Assembly: GCA_963576475.1 (NCBI GenBank)
Contig: OY754982.1
Coordinates: forward strand, 17,964,217-18,028,216
Length of the DNA stretch: 64,000 nt
Direction of reading: 5' to 3'
Origin: Molanna angustata
Taxonomy: Eukaryota > Arthropoda > Insecta > Trichoptera > Molannidae
Under the pieces are notes generated by a model. The model was given only the letters and a program-made list of their open reading frames with translations, ran no database searches and was not told where the DNA came from. Positions 32,699-46,400 of this stretch are shown here, piece by piece (within the stretch, counting starts at the first letter, position 1; each line of letters starts with the position of its first letter). The position numbers and the translations under genes were made by a program.

Positions 32699-32883
32699 GG
32701 GGGGGCAAGTCTGGTTCAATGGGCGAAATCAATACCCTAGTGATTACCCATATCATGGATATAATTATTATATGGAGTTCTATAATATCCTTAGATGTCA
32801 TAGAACTTCATACTTTTATTATATCCATGATATGGGTAATCACTAGGGTTTTGATTTCGACAGTCGAACCAGACTTGCCCCCC
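32699..32883. repeat. G-capped hairpin MITE, copy 1 (185 bp)
   Basis: GGGGGGCAAGTCTGGTTC at the left and GAACCAGACTTGCCCCCC at the right, with arms pairing through GATTACCCATATCATGGATA. A second family member lies at 47954-48137. Confidence 0.9.
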
Positions 32884-33474
32884 TGAAAGTAAAACATTTT
32901 GTGAACATAATACAATAACCGATATATTTTAACATAAAAACATCATCCTTTTGCATACAAGAAATTGCATATTTTGTCAAATCTATCTATATAATTATTT
33001 TAATGCAATGGATGAGATTTTTATTAAAAATATAAGTAATATTTTTATATTACTTATAAATATAAGTAAATTTGAAAAAAAAGAGTTTGTTTTGTGATAC
33101 TTGAATATTAATGTGTTGAATTGTATAATTAAAAATTGATACAGGGCGACTAAAATGTGATGTTTATTTTGTTGTGTTATTTGCTTATGATATAAAAAAA
33201 GTTTTTTTTTTATATCAATATGTTTACAAGATAGGCACTAAAAAAATATAATAATAATAAATAAATATGTATATTCTATTTGGAATAATAGAAAAGAGTC
33301 AACATAAATAAAAATAAAATTAATTTCATAATACTTAAATATTTGAAGTAATTTTTATTTTTCTAAGAATATTTATTACATAATATGTACTTAATGATGT
33401 TGTCAAAAAGATAATATTATTAGATTTAACTTTTTGATCGTCAGTTCTTGATGGAATTCCATTTACATTAATTT

Positions 33475-33692
33475 ATATTTTTAATAAATAAAAATAAAAA
33501 CACTTGTTTAAAATTAATTCCACTATTTATTTGAGGACTACAACCTACGACCGGTTTCGTGCTAAGCACATTTTCAAGTAGTCAACTTGAAAATGTGCTT
33601 AGCACGAAACCGGTCGTAGGTTGTAGTCCTCAAATAAATAGTGGAAATCATTTTAAACAAGTGTTTTTATTTTTATTTATTAAAAATATAAG
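33475..33692. repeat. Near-perfect 218-bp palindrome with GAAACCGGTC core
   Basis: Two arms of about 105 bp around a short centre (AGTAGTCAACT). Each arm contains TGTGCTTAGCACGAAACCGG and TCGTAGGTTGTAGTCC. It shares outer flanking sequence with the palindromes at 45219-45388 and 55031-55250. The core resembles the long-terminal region of Penelope-like elements, where hammerhead ribozyme motifs occur. That identification is tentative. Confidence 0.8.
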
Positions 33693-34008
33693 ATAATATT
33701 ATGTTTTTTTTTATTCCAAAATTGTTTGTTCCAATAAAATGATTACATCATAAGTAGGTATTGAATAATCCTCAATAATATACTCGTTGAACATGCAAAC
33801 ATTTTATTAAATAAATGTATATAGGTACACATGTATACTTTACTAAAATTTTAATGTATACATACCATCTAAGATTTTAATTATTCTAAAATGTTTGCCA
33901 CAGTAATAAAAAATGAAAAATGAAGATTTACAATAAATATTTTAAACGAATATTTTTATTATTGCATATGCGCAAACATTGGATTTTTTTCCCTGTCGGG
34001 AGTCAAAG

Positions 34009-34263
34009 ATATTTTTTAACAGATTTTTAATTATCTCAATAGAGACGAAGTTGGAATATTTATTGTAGGAGAACCGGGAAATCAAGGCACCTACAGGGCT
34101 TACGACCTGTCACCGGCTGGTTTACGTGATCACTTTATGCGCTTAGTAAACCAGCCGATGACAGGTCGTAAGCCCTGTAGGTGCCTTGATTTCCCGGTTC
34201 TCCTACAATAAATATTCCAACTTCGTCTCTATTGAGATAATTAAAAATCTGTTAAAAAATATT
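34009..34263. repeat. 255-bp near-perfect palindrome (MITE)
   Basis: The arms contain CTCAATAGAGACGAAGTTGG, GGAGAACCGGGAAATCAAGG and GGGCTTACGACCTGTC, with a spacer near CGTGATCACTTTATGCGC. A single arm plus the spacer recurs at 54646-54765. Confidence 0.92.
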
Positions 34264-37200
34264 TTAAAGTCTGACAATTCTAATATCAAGTCTTAATTTA
34301 TTGCATAATTTTATAATCGATAGATAGTATTAGCTTAAATGTTTTTGTTACTTAACTTGACATTATACATTATGTATTTAAATATATATGTATATTATTT
34401 AAAGATTGTGATAGATTAATGATTGTTATAAAAGGTGATACATAAATAGATATTGCAAAAGATTACAGATAAAATGTCAAAAATGAAAAAAAAAAGTTTT
34501 ATATTAGGTATGTATTTGGACCATATAGTTTTCATATAATATTTTCTACATAAAATCATGTAGATATTTATTTAGTCTTTTTCAAAATTAGTTGATACAG
34601 TACTGTAAAGTATACTTAGATATTTTAAATGTTAAATTCTACTCGGAAAATCCATCAACCAACATTGCGTAAATCAATTTAATGGAAAATAAAACAATAG
34701 TCTGAATAATATTTGATTGCTTGAGTTTAGTAAATTCAAAAGTGAAGTACTTATAGCATTATTTTATGTATAGTTATTCAAATAAAATAGCGTTATTACA
34801 TAATTTATTTATTTTTATTTTATTTGTTTTCGGGAAATTTACAGTATAATATTTCTTCTTCAGCTTTATTTGTACACAGAATAAAATTTGCATTTGAAAT
34901 GATAATCACCTGTAATGATAATCGCAAGATAAAATAATATTAAGTATATCAGAAGAAAATTGGGTTCAATAATGTAATCAGTTGATTATAAATAAATTTT
35001 TATTTAAGAAATTTGTAATCATCATAAATGATTATGATCATTACAAATTTATTTGTGTAGTTTATTATATTATTTCTTTCAAACTATAAATAAACAATAT
35101 AATATGTATTAGATATTTAATTCTTATCATTATTCTATGTGTAGAATTAAGGAAAAACATTTTGGGAATTTCTAATGTGCTAACAATTACTTTGTACGCA
35201 TTATTAGTAGATATTTAAATATTTTATTACTGATTTATAGAAATCATTGGAAAATCTTAGGTATGTATGTTAGAGAATTGTACCTATGCATATGGCAGTT
35301 ATCCCAAGATATATGGAAACAATTTCTTTTCCGTAAAGGAATGAATGTCTGAAATAGAGAGAATATCTGCACAATTACCTCAAATGGGATATTTAAACTA
35401 CAATTATTACATAGGTATTTGGTAAAGGGTATATCAAAACTAGCCAGCCATTTTATCAAATGAACACAAAAATCTAAAAGTTATAAACATTCAATATTAT
35501 TTATTATCTATCCAACATTACTGGTAACATTAAAAAATATAAACAAAATAAATTTGACAATAATTTATTGGGTAACACATAAATTTGATGATCATTTCTT
35601 GGGTAACACATAAATTTGACAGTAATTTCTTAGGTGACACATAAATTTGATAATAATTTCTTGGGTAAACATAAATTTGACGATATTTTCTTATTTAACA
35701 CACAAATTTGACGATAATTTCTTGGGTAACACATAAATTTACTGGTCATAAGCATTTAAGATTAATCTTAAATTTAATGAAATACTTATATTTAAGTTAT
35801 GGCCATTTACTAAATCTGCCATTTCTAAACATGGCAGATATTTATTAATCTCACTTGCCCCAAGCTACCACAGAAGGATCATCACAGAATTATTTCGATG
35901 ATAATATTTTTTATCCACAAATCTCTTGGAAAACTATAATTTAAAAATATAAGAATTATATCAAAATATTTTATGCAATTCGTTCAATTCAATCAGGCAA
36001 AATTACATACATCACACTAAAAATATTAAGACTGGATTTCTGTGAACAATCATATTCAGTTTTATATAAATTTTTGTTAAAATTAAAAAACTTATGCATT
36101 TGGATTTGTGATAATTTCAATTGTTAAATATTCTTTTGGTTTAGAAAATAGAAAAATATCTTATAAATATTGGTAAATTACACAAATATATGTATAAATT
36201 TACACAACACAAGTATTTAATCACAGAAATATTAAAATAAACCTTAAATAAAATTTTGATGATGTATTTTCATAAAAATATTGTAGATAAGTGATTGATA
36301 ATGGTGTTAATAGTACACGGTTATATTAATTCCCGACTGTGGAATGCTTGTTGGTGTGGGCGAAATAGCATTACCCATATTAGTAATACTTTTTACTATC
36401 AAAACATTTAAAAAAAAACTTATACATTGTGAGTAACTTTATTTAAAAACAATAAACATGTTTTCTTCCAAACATATAACTCATTGTGCGTAATATTTTA
36501 ATAACTATAACATCGACAAATATTTATTTCACAACAACTCTTAACTACAAAATAAAGTTTTTTTTTAAAAATTGTAAATAAATTCTATATTGTTAACAAC
36601 AAAAATCACAACAAAGAATGAGAGGAATATACACACCTACACGATTATTTAATTTTTCTAATTAAATCTATAAAAGTTTTAATATGACTAGAACTAGCAT
36701 TTAACTTTTCTTCGTGCTAAAATGTCAAATGTTTTTAGAAGATAAATATTATACCATTATTATTAATGTTTCCTTTGCATTTCATTTTTTAAGTAAACAA
36801 AGCTTTCCCTATTTGTAATTGTCATTTTACCCAAAATAATGTAATATTTGGAAAGCATGACTTTAATACACTTAAACATTTTGTCGATAAGTATACAATT
36901 TTCTCACTTTTGTCAGTTTTCACACATATTTTATAACTATTTGAGTATGATGGACATATCTTGCCTTCTCAGATTTAAGTATACTCTTTCTATATTCGAT
37001 TTACATGAGATCTTATACTTTTCAATATCACTTTTTCAGAAGATTCATTGAATAAAAATATGATTATACATTATTAAGAAATATGGTTTGTGCATATTAT
37101 TTGTGACTAGCATCAGTTTGTTTTTTTTTAATATTTTATAAATAAATTACTGTTTCATGTAAGTATAATATTATTGAATTTGATTTTATAGGTAACAACT

Positions 37201-37377
37201 AATCTTGTATTGGTCATATATTTAAAATGACAATATGCATTATACTTTTAAAATTCAATAAGTTTTTGTTATTGTTGTATAAACATTTAGAATTTTGTTG
37301 TTATATTATTGTTATGATAAACTTTGTGGACATATTTTGTGTATGCGGAAAATGTCCATGGAATTTTGTGATAATTT
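34264..37377. other. AT-rich intergenic stretch
   Basis: No gene is recognised. A 31-bp tandem repeat lies at 35550-35740. The remainder is AT-rich with poly-A/T runs. The DNA just left of 37423 is probably the RGS 3' UTR. Confidence 0.5.
35550..35740. repeat. 31-bp tandem repeat, about 6 diverged copies
   Basis: The unit is AAATTTGACAATAATTTCTT followed by GGGTAACACAT, with substitutions and small indels among the copies. Confidence 0.85.
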
Positions 37378-37382
37378 TTATT
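37377..37382 (-). promoter_or_regulatory. Candidate poly(A) signal of the RGS gene
   Basis: TTTATT on the plus strand is AATAAA on the minus strand, about 40 nt after the RGS stop codon. It is plausible, but other AATAAA motifs occur further on. Confidence 0.4.
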
Positions 37383-37422
37383 TACTGTTTTTCACACTCA
37401 AATCACAATTGTTCAGTTTTGG

Positions 37423-40400
37423 CTATGCCATATTGTTTGATACATTATTTTCATCTTTTTTACTTGGACCACTTTCTTTTTTATCATTACTATTTTCTTC
37501 CTTTTTTTGCACTGCACAATCGCTTTTATGTAAGCCACTCTTTTTTGTGTCCGTAGAGCATTCTTTCTTTTCAGGAATTGAATCTGTCTTATACAAAGCA
37601 CACTCTTTATCTTGTTTGAGAACACAGTTATCTTTGAGTTCCGCGTCTTCTTTGGTGGGTTCTAAAGGAACTTTCTTATCGCATTTGACTTCTTGTCTGT
37701 CATTTTTTTCTTCTTTCTTTTGATCATCGGCATCTTCTCTTCTGTCTGTCCCGGCAATTCTGCTATCAGTGAGAGGCATTTGACAGGAATCTGGAGATAC
37801 TGGTCCTCCATCATCTGTGTTCCTTCCTCCAAATCCTCCACCTTTACAACTGCTACTACTGCTGGCCACTTGTGCTAAAGTCTTGTATAATGATGAATTC
37901 ACAAATCTGTAAACAAAATTATTTAATTAGAATTGCGTAATATGGAAATACAAATGCTCATAATAAAACCTATTCACCAAAAAATTAAAACAATTCCTGT
38001 TAGTTACTAAAATTAACAAATTGAAAAAAAATGTTGCTTTATTCATAATTAAAAAACATGTACACATTTAATATTTTCCAACAGTCAATTTGTTCAAGAG
38101 AATTTATTTTCTTAACATACGACAAAATATCAAGCCAAGATACGCGAGGTTTGTATGTCAGGTCTATATTTTTCACGGTTTTTTCAACTTTGAAGTAAAA
38201 AAACACCAACTTAGAAGCTTTGCAGCATATATGTTCTATATATATATATATGGACTTACTCAGAATTTGGAGTAGAACATTTAGTATGTCTGTGTGAGAC
38301 CCCACATATAACTTTTGATCCGCTCAATGCATAGAGCCCAAAAATTCAGAATATATAGAAAATTATAGGGCCTACAAAACTTTTTGAATTTTTGTTTCAG
38401 TCGGGGGTTATCAACTTTTGAATTTTTACTTTATTTTTTCATATAATATATCTCAAAAATTCTCAAACATTTTTTTACTAAGAAAAATATTTTTTTATGA
38501 AAAATTTATGTGTTTAACTGCCTATATTTCCAAAGTTTTTAAAAATATTGAAAAAAGCTGAAACAATCCTACTAGATAATTTAATTTTCTATAAAAAATA
38601 TGAAAATTGTAGTAGTACATCTCAAATTTTTTTAATGCTTGTTATAAAAAATTAATTTAGTGACGACATCGATTCATACAATTTGTAAGGCAGTATACAC
38701 TACCTACACAATATCTCACTCAATATTTTGATACCTACTTAATCTCCAAACCATCATGCTGTCTTCATATTCTGGGTAGGAAAAACAGACTGACCTCCAT
38801 ACTATCCTATGTTTGACATACATACCTTCATGTTTTATATAGAAACAAAATATCTTAAAATATTTATTTATTAATTTGTGTTTAAGTTTTGTACATATTC
38901 TTCAACTATACATACTATCGCCATCGATAGTTGGATCTAATGTGTTACATGCAACTAGTTTTATTAATAAGGTGTTATAAAAATGAGAATTGTAAATGTA
39001 AAAAACCAATTAAAAAAAATTCTTACAAAATGATTGGCAAAGAGAGAAAAAGATAAGGAAATATAGATACAAACAAACATACCATCCCGCCATGTCCCTC
39101 GCGGGGTAGGCTGAGAGAACCAAATGCCACATTTTTCTATCCTGGCACGCATCCTTCACTTCGTCCACATTCATGCATCATCTCATACATGTTCTTCTAT
39201 TGTTCACGCTTCTAACATTTATAATATGCATAGTTCAGTATTTTATTGATTTATTGCTGAATAAATATTAGTTGTTGTGTTTTTTATTTATACAATTAGC
39301 ATAACATGGTAAATATTGACACAATATTTCAAATACCTTGGATATGAATCTCTATGCATTAGAGTATATATTTGAAGTTGGGCCTCGTCAAAGGTGTGAG
39401 GAGTTGGTTCCACCATATTTCTGTTCACCACCTCTCGAACTCGAGAGTCCAGTGACACCTAAAAATAACAACATAAATTTAATTATCCATTACCCTTTTT
39501 TGCAAATTAAATGATATATTTATAAATTTAATTTGCAAAAGATTTGTTAATAATAAAACAAATATTTGGTATAATTATACTTTGACAGCTTCTTGACTTT
39601 ATAGACAGTATTGTCAGTCTCAAATGGCAGTGGGCAGGTCACGTAGCAAGACAAGAAGTTGACGGATGGGAACTACGAATTCTACAATGGAGACCTTGAG
39701 AAGACAAAAGAGGAGTAGGTCGACCCCAAAAAAGATGGACTTACGATTACAATTACAGTCGTGGGAAAGAAGTGGTAAAGGGACACCCAGGATAGAGAAG
39801 GGTGGAAAAAGTTGAAGAAGGCCAACATACAGCAATGGAGAGATGGCTGAGAAGAAAAGAGGTACTTTGATAATATGCTAGTAAAAATAACTATTATTAT
39901 TTATAATAAACACTTTCTTACATCCTATGCAAATTGCGAGTTTATTGCCATATTATAGCAATATTTTTTCCAACTAACCAGTGTTTCCAGACCAGACAAG
40001 CAATATTTGCGTGAGAAATGAATTTAAATAAATTTCTCCTTTACTGGGGATCGAACTCAGGACGCCCACACGGAATCCGAACGTTCGGCTTACCAACCGT
40101 GCCACTGCGGTCGACTCAGTTGGATGGTTATATACATGAAAAAGAAAAAAATATTTCTCATTATGAAGACTTTAGTTTGTTCAGTCGGCCTAGATGGTTT
40201 CTAATAAAGGAAAATTGCATACACAGCTTTAAAGAATTTACTGTGAATTAAGAAAAAAAAATGGTTTTCAGTTCACAAATCCAAAAGAACACAGACTGAC
40301 AGTCTTAGAAGTTATATCTTATCCTCAACAAATTCATACAGGAAAAAGACAAAATGTACACCACCTAGTACTTATTACGGCAAAACATTTGTTTCAATAC

Positions 40401-43400
40401 ATATGTTGGGGTTCTCAAATGTTTTTCTTTTAATTACACATATAAAAAAATGTAACTAAGCTGGCTATACAATTATTATACTGAATAAATACCCCCCGTA
40501 TGATTATTGAAATAAATAAATTGTTAAAGATATTTTCATGGGTTAACTGCAATTAGTAATTACAACCTACATACTTCTACTTGTACATACCTCTTTAGGT
40601 GAGAGAATGGAGATGTAGTCTTCATAAATGAATCTGGCTTTCTCCTCTACAGCATCAGGATTACTTTCTCTTTTGAGCTCCTCACAAGCTAACCAGAAGA
40701 GGATATTCTCTTCTGAATACTCACACCTCAAGAAGTCACGGAACACTTTACGGCCAGCTGAAATTGAGAGATACATATTATTTTTATATCAATTTTTCGA
40801 AAAAAAAAATTGGATTCTATTTTTTAATTAAATTCTAGAACCAAAGTTTTTTTCTAATCATTTACAATTTTTATACTACACAACAATAATTATAAAGTTG
40901 TAACTACCCCCCTAGACAACGTGTCATTTAGCTCAAGAAAAGATAACCATTGTATGGAAGTGGCAATTGTTGAGTATACATACATTGAGTTATCTTTTCT
41001 TGAGCTAAATGACACTTTGTATAGGGGGGCTGTTCATTTAATTACTACAAGAAAGTCGTCTTGATGTTTTTAATTTTTCATGAGTATCAACTGAAATCTT
41101 TTTCTTTTGTGATATCTACACCTTTTAATATGTGAATTGAAAATTCGGACCATGTAATGATGAGTTTGAGATTTATATGGAGGAGTGCAGTAAAGTTAAA
41201 ATTTATACATGTCAAACGTCATTGTTTTAAATTAAAATGCAGAACATGTTTAAGAAAAATACATAATCTACTGTGAATAAATGGCACTTAAAATATTACA
41301 CTTTGTAATACGTGTAAAGAAAACTTTAATGAATTATGAAAACTTGAAAATTAAAATTTAATTAATCACCGTCGAATTTTTACCTCTGCCCAATCACTAA
41401 TACTAACAATCAATAATTGTCAAATATTAAAAAAAAAAATAAGTGGGATGAGTAATTAATATATTTTTAATAACATAGGATGTTTTATCTTACCTGTACT
41501 TCGCATCAGTTTGTCAAAAGACTTTCCCCAACTTTGAATTTCTTCAAGGCTTGGCCTGAAAATAAAAAAAAAATTGTCTCAAATCTCGAAAAAAGTTTAA
41601 ACATGAAATTGGTCATATTCTCTATGTTACAATTTTTGATGCCAATTATTTTACTATCATCAGTTGTGAAAATAGTACATGAGTATAGCTTGATGTTTAT
41701 AGGATCCTATAAATAGTACACGAGTATAGCTTGATGTTTATAGGATCCTATAAATAGTACATGAGTATAGCTTGATGTTTATAGGATCCTATAAATAGTA
41801 CATGGGTATAGCTTGATGTTTATAGGATCCTAAAAATAGTACATGAGTATAGCTTGATGTTTATAGGATCCTATAAATAGTACATGAGTATAGCTTGATG
41901 TTTAAGGATCCTATAAATAGTACATGAGTATAGCTTGATGTTTATAGGATCCTATAAATAGTACATGAGTATAGCTTGATGTTTATAGGATCCTATAAAT
42001 AGTACACGAGTATAGCTTGATGTTTATAGGATCCTATAAATAGTACATGAGTATAGCTTGATGTTTATATGATCCTATAAATAGTACATGAGTATAGCTT
42101 GATGTTTAAGGATCCTATAAATAGTACATGAGTATAGCTTGATGTTTATAGGATCCTATAAATAGTACATGAGTATAGCTTGATGTTTAAGGATCCTATA
42201 AATAGTACATGAGTATAGCTTGATGTTTATAGGATCCTATAAATAGTACATGAGTATAGCTTGATGTTTATAGGATCCTATAAATAGTACACGAGTATAG
42301 CTTGATGTTTATATGATCCTATAAATAGTATATGAGTATAGCTTGATGTTTATAAGATCCTATAAAATCTATAATCTAAGCAATCAAATTGAAACTAGAA
42401 AGGTTAGTTGATTCCAAAACATTTTTGCACAATGGATCAAACTTTCTATGTAACTAAAATAAAATACAGATGGATATAATATAATATTACATTATTATTA
42501 AATTCCATCTAAGTAAGAATATTACAAACAAATAAAAAATTAACTAAATACATCTTTTTCAAAGATTTCTTCACGTAAAAAGAAATTACTGAAAATACTC
42601 CTGGTTTAATGCAACAATCAAGAATCAAGATGATAAAGTTCATTGTCATCGGGAATACACAAATTCTGAAAGTTACAGAGGTCTAATTGGTCGGAAAGTT
42701 TGTTAAAAATCGATTGCCAAATTCTGATATAGACATGTGAAGTAAATTGATGATAAAATAAGATATAATAATGGTTTTTAAATGTGCTATAGATATTGTT
42801 TTTTTCGAGAGTTTTAATAAACGATTTGGTTACTAAAATTTGGACATCTAAAATAACTCTGCCCGTGGGTAATAATGTACATATGTAATATTTCTTAAAT
42901 GCTTACGTGGAACGTCAGATATATAAAATAGACAAATCTGCTATTTTCATTAAACAATAAATGATATAGGTATTGCAAAAATCAGGCGTAGAAGTGGAGT
43001 AATAGAAATAAATACCCTTACCTTTTATGTGAGTAAGAACGGCAATGTAGGTACTTATGTAGAGTGCGTTGAATTTAAAAGTGCAATTCGTGGTTAAGTT
43101 GGTATGATTTCATTTGGTGGTGTTATATTTTCAAAACAGTTGTTATATTATGCCCTGCTATTGGCGATTTTTTTCGTTTTTTAATATCTGTAAAATTTAT
43201 TTCTGATATATCTGCACAAATCGTTAAAAAATAAGTTTGTTTTGGTTAAAATAATTATAGAAGACATGTATTACTATATTATACTAAACTCCGATTGTTT
43301 TATTTAAAATATGAGATTAGAGGAACTTAAATTTGGAGATGTGACAATATTATTCGGTTTATTTGATTGACTGACAGTCTTACCAACATTTCCGTAAAGT

Positions 43401-46400
43401 GCAATTTGAGTAAAACCCAGAATACCTACACATTGGTTTGCATAGAAAATGAGAATAAAAGGACCAAGGCAATTATTTTCTATCACCGTAACACTGAAGA
43501 ATTACATTTTTAAGATAAACAAATATTTTGATTCCTGTAGCATTGATTATAATAGCATTAAATCATTTCGCTGTTTTAAAGCATTGTCAAGAGTATTTAC
43601 ACTGTATAATATTCTAAACTTACGGTGGTTCACCGTCACAGAGAAGGACGTCAGAAGGTCCTGGCTCTTTCTTTGTTGGACCATTGTCCTCGCCATTCCT
43701 GACAGCCAAACTGAAACAAGGAAATAATACGTCGATAAGACACCGTATGCTTCATGTAGTAATTATAATTACACACGTAGAATTTAAAACTACATTTTTT
43801 TATAAACCGATACAACTTAACTTATGAATTGGTCTTACAGTTATTTACGAAAATTTTAGCTGTACAAAACTTATTTGGATATTTCAATCTTGAAGATTGA
43901 ATCAGTGAAAAAAACTCACAAAAATGTAAATTAATTTACTTTTTTTGTAGATAATAACATTGTTTTATTGAATATGTCACCCTTTTACTAAAAAATAACC
44001 GCTTAAAAAAACACCGATTTCATAAAAAAATCATAACACTACTTTTCGCTTTACTACAAAAATATAAATAAATAAATAATATTACATATTTATTGAGACA
44101 AAAAAAAGTTTACATACGAATACAAGGAAATATATCAATAAAATAAAAAGAAAAACAGTTTTTCCGACTCAAAAATATCACTCCTTTTCCAAAAATATCA
44201 CTCCTTTTCCAAAATATCACTCCTTTTCCAAAAAATAAACGCCAATTATAACACCGCCTTTCGCTTTTCTACAATAATAATACCTCTTTCCAAAAAAGCG
44301 CATAATAACAACGCTTTTCTAAAAAACATCCCTTTTTAAAAACAGTAACGCGAATAATTCGGGTCTCTGGTTATTAAGAGGCATGGAGCCTTACGCAGAA
44401 ATATTACTCAATATGGTCTCAAGGTACTTGATTTTAGGAGAATCAATTATTATATTGTAATAAATAGTCGATTTCACACGAAAATACCAAATTAAACGAA
44501 AATATTATTTATTAAAATTAATTTTCTTCTAATCACGAACGAGTTATTTGGTACCCTATAATCAATTTTTCCCCTCAAAAGTTGTCTTGCGTCCTGCGAA
44601 AAATCAGTCCTATCAAATAACCCTTTCGTGGTTTAAAAAAAGTGAATTGTAATACAAAAAAATAGTGTGCCATAAAAAACAAATATATAACTAGTTGCAT
44701 TTAACACACGAGATCCAACTGTCGATAGCGATAGTATGTATACTTGAAGAATTAGAATCAAACTATAAACCAAATAAATGAAAATTTTAACGTCATGTTG
44801 GTATCAATGGTATGTATATCAAGCTAGGACAGTATGGAGGTTAGTCCTCTCAATATGAAAACAGCATAATGATATGTATGTATGTTTGGAGATGAAGTAT
44901 CAAACTATTAAGTCTTCTTACATATTGTGTATAGGCGACTGCCATACAAATTGTATGAAACGATGTCGTCACTAAATTCAATTTAAAAAAAAAAATGTTA
45001 AAAAAAAATTGAGATGTACAATATTAATATTTTTATAGAAAATTAATTACGCCATACAAATTGTTCCTTCTTACACGCATCTTGGATTTAAACTGCCTCT
45101 TCCTTCAATAGAATTTCATTCTCTTGAATGAATCGACAGTTGGATAACAAAAGTCTTTCGAGTACGCCCTTTGTTTCACACTAGTACACTTTACACAAAT
45201 ATGTTAGTTATTTAGGTAAATAATAAATAAATTTGGAATGGTAAAATAAAACCAAAGTTTTCAGTTCTACTAATTTAATGACACTGACTAGTTTCGGTCA
45301 TCCAGTGACCGAAACTAGTCAGTGTCATTAAATTAGTAGAACTGAAAACTTTGGTTTTATTTTACCATTCCAAATTTATTTATTATTTGAAATGGAGTTC
45401 TACCAAGAATTGTCCGTAGAAAAGTCAAAAAAAGTTATTTAGGTAAGTATCCATAATGATTCTAAAAGAACATCATCCAATATCGTTTGTGTGTAAAATT
45501 AGGTGTGTTAGATGGGTAAAAAAAAAACAAAAATACGGCCAGAGTAATAATAAAGATATATGGATAGTATATAATATGTAAAAATTGAGAAGGAGAGAGT
45601 TCGGTATAAGAATTTCCTTAACTTCCTTCACATTGTATGTAGATAGTAGATAGTAGATAGGCACCTAAGCCCACGCAGCATGCTAATGTTCAGGATCTCA
45701 TTTCCTACTTATCGATTTTCAATTTTTTGTGTTATCCTTTTTGCTTGAATATCGTCGTTGAACCAACAAAATCGCTTATATTCAACCTAATAGGGTAGTC
45801 GAATATAATTTTGCACATAAAAACACCTACTTGGGCAAATGTTTTATTTTATTTTTATCGAGTTCTTAAAAATGAGTGTTTAAAAAATAAACTTTCCCAA
45901 AAAAGTAACTGCATGTGTATTATATAGGCACAAGTATTATCTATCACATTATATAGGCACAAGTATTATCTATCACATTATATAGGCACAAGTATTATCT
46001 ATCACATTATATAGGCACAAGCATTATCTATCACATTTTTAAGGTATTTTATTTATTTCACGATAATATTTTCCATTAGTGATGGGCAAATGAATGACCA
46101 AGATTTAGACTGGGGTGGTCTTGATCTTGGTTGTGCATGCTCGATCGAGTCTCGGTCTTGCCACTTTTAAAAAAATATTTTTTATTTTTCTGTTAAAATA
46201 AAGTTATTATAATGAAATTTTTAGAAAAAAAACACCAATTTACAGTGTACCTACATATATAGATAGTACCCAAGTAGTTAATTGCTTACTTTAAATAAAA
46301 AATAAATGGGTTTATAAGATTTTAAATAAATGAGTTTAGAAGACTGTTGCATTTAGTCTTGGTCTTGGTCTTGCAGCGACACATGCAGTCTCGGCCATGT

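Noticed and set aside
37295..37723. 142-codon plus-strand frame
   Set aside because: It is antisense to the low-complexity Lys/Glu-rich last exon of the RGS gene; poly-Phe/Ser/Leu content is the mirror of that exon.
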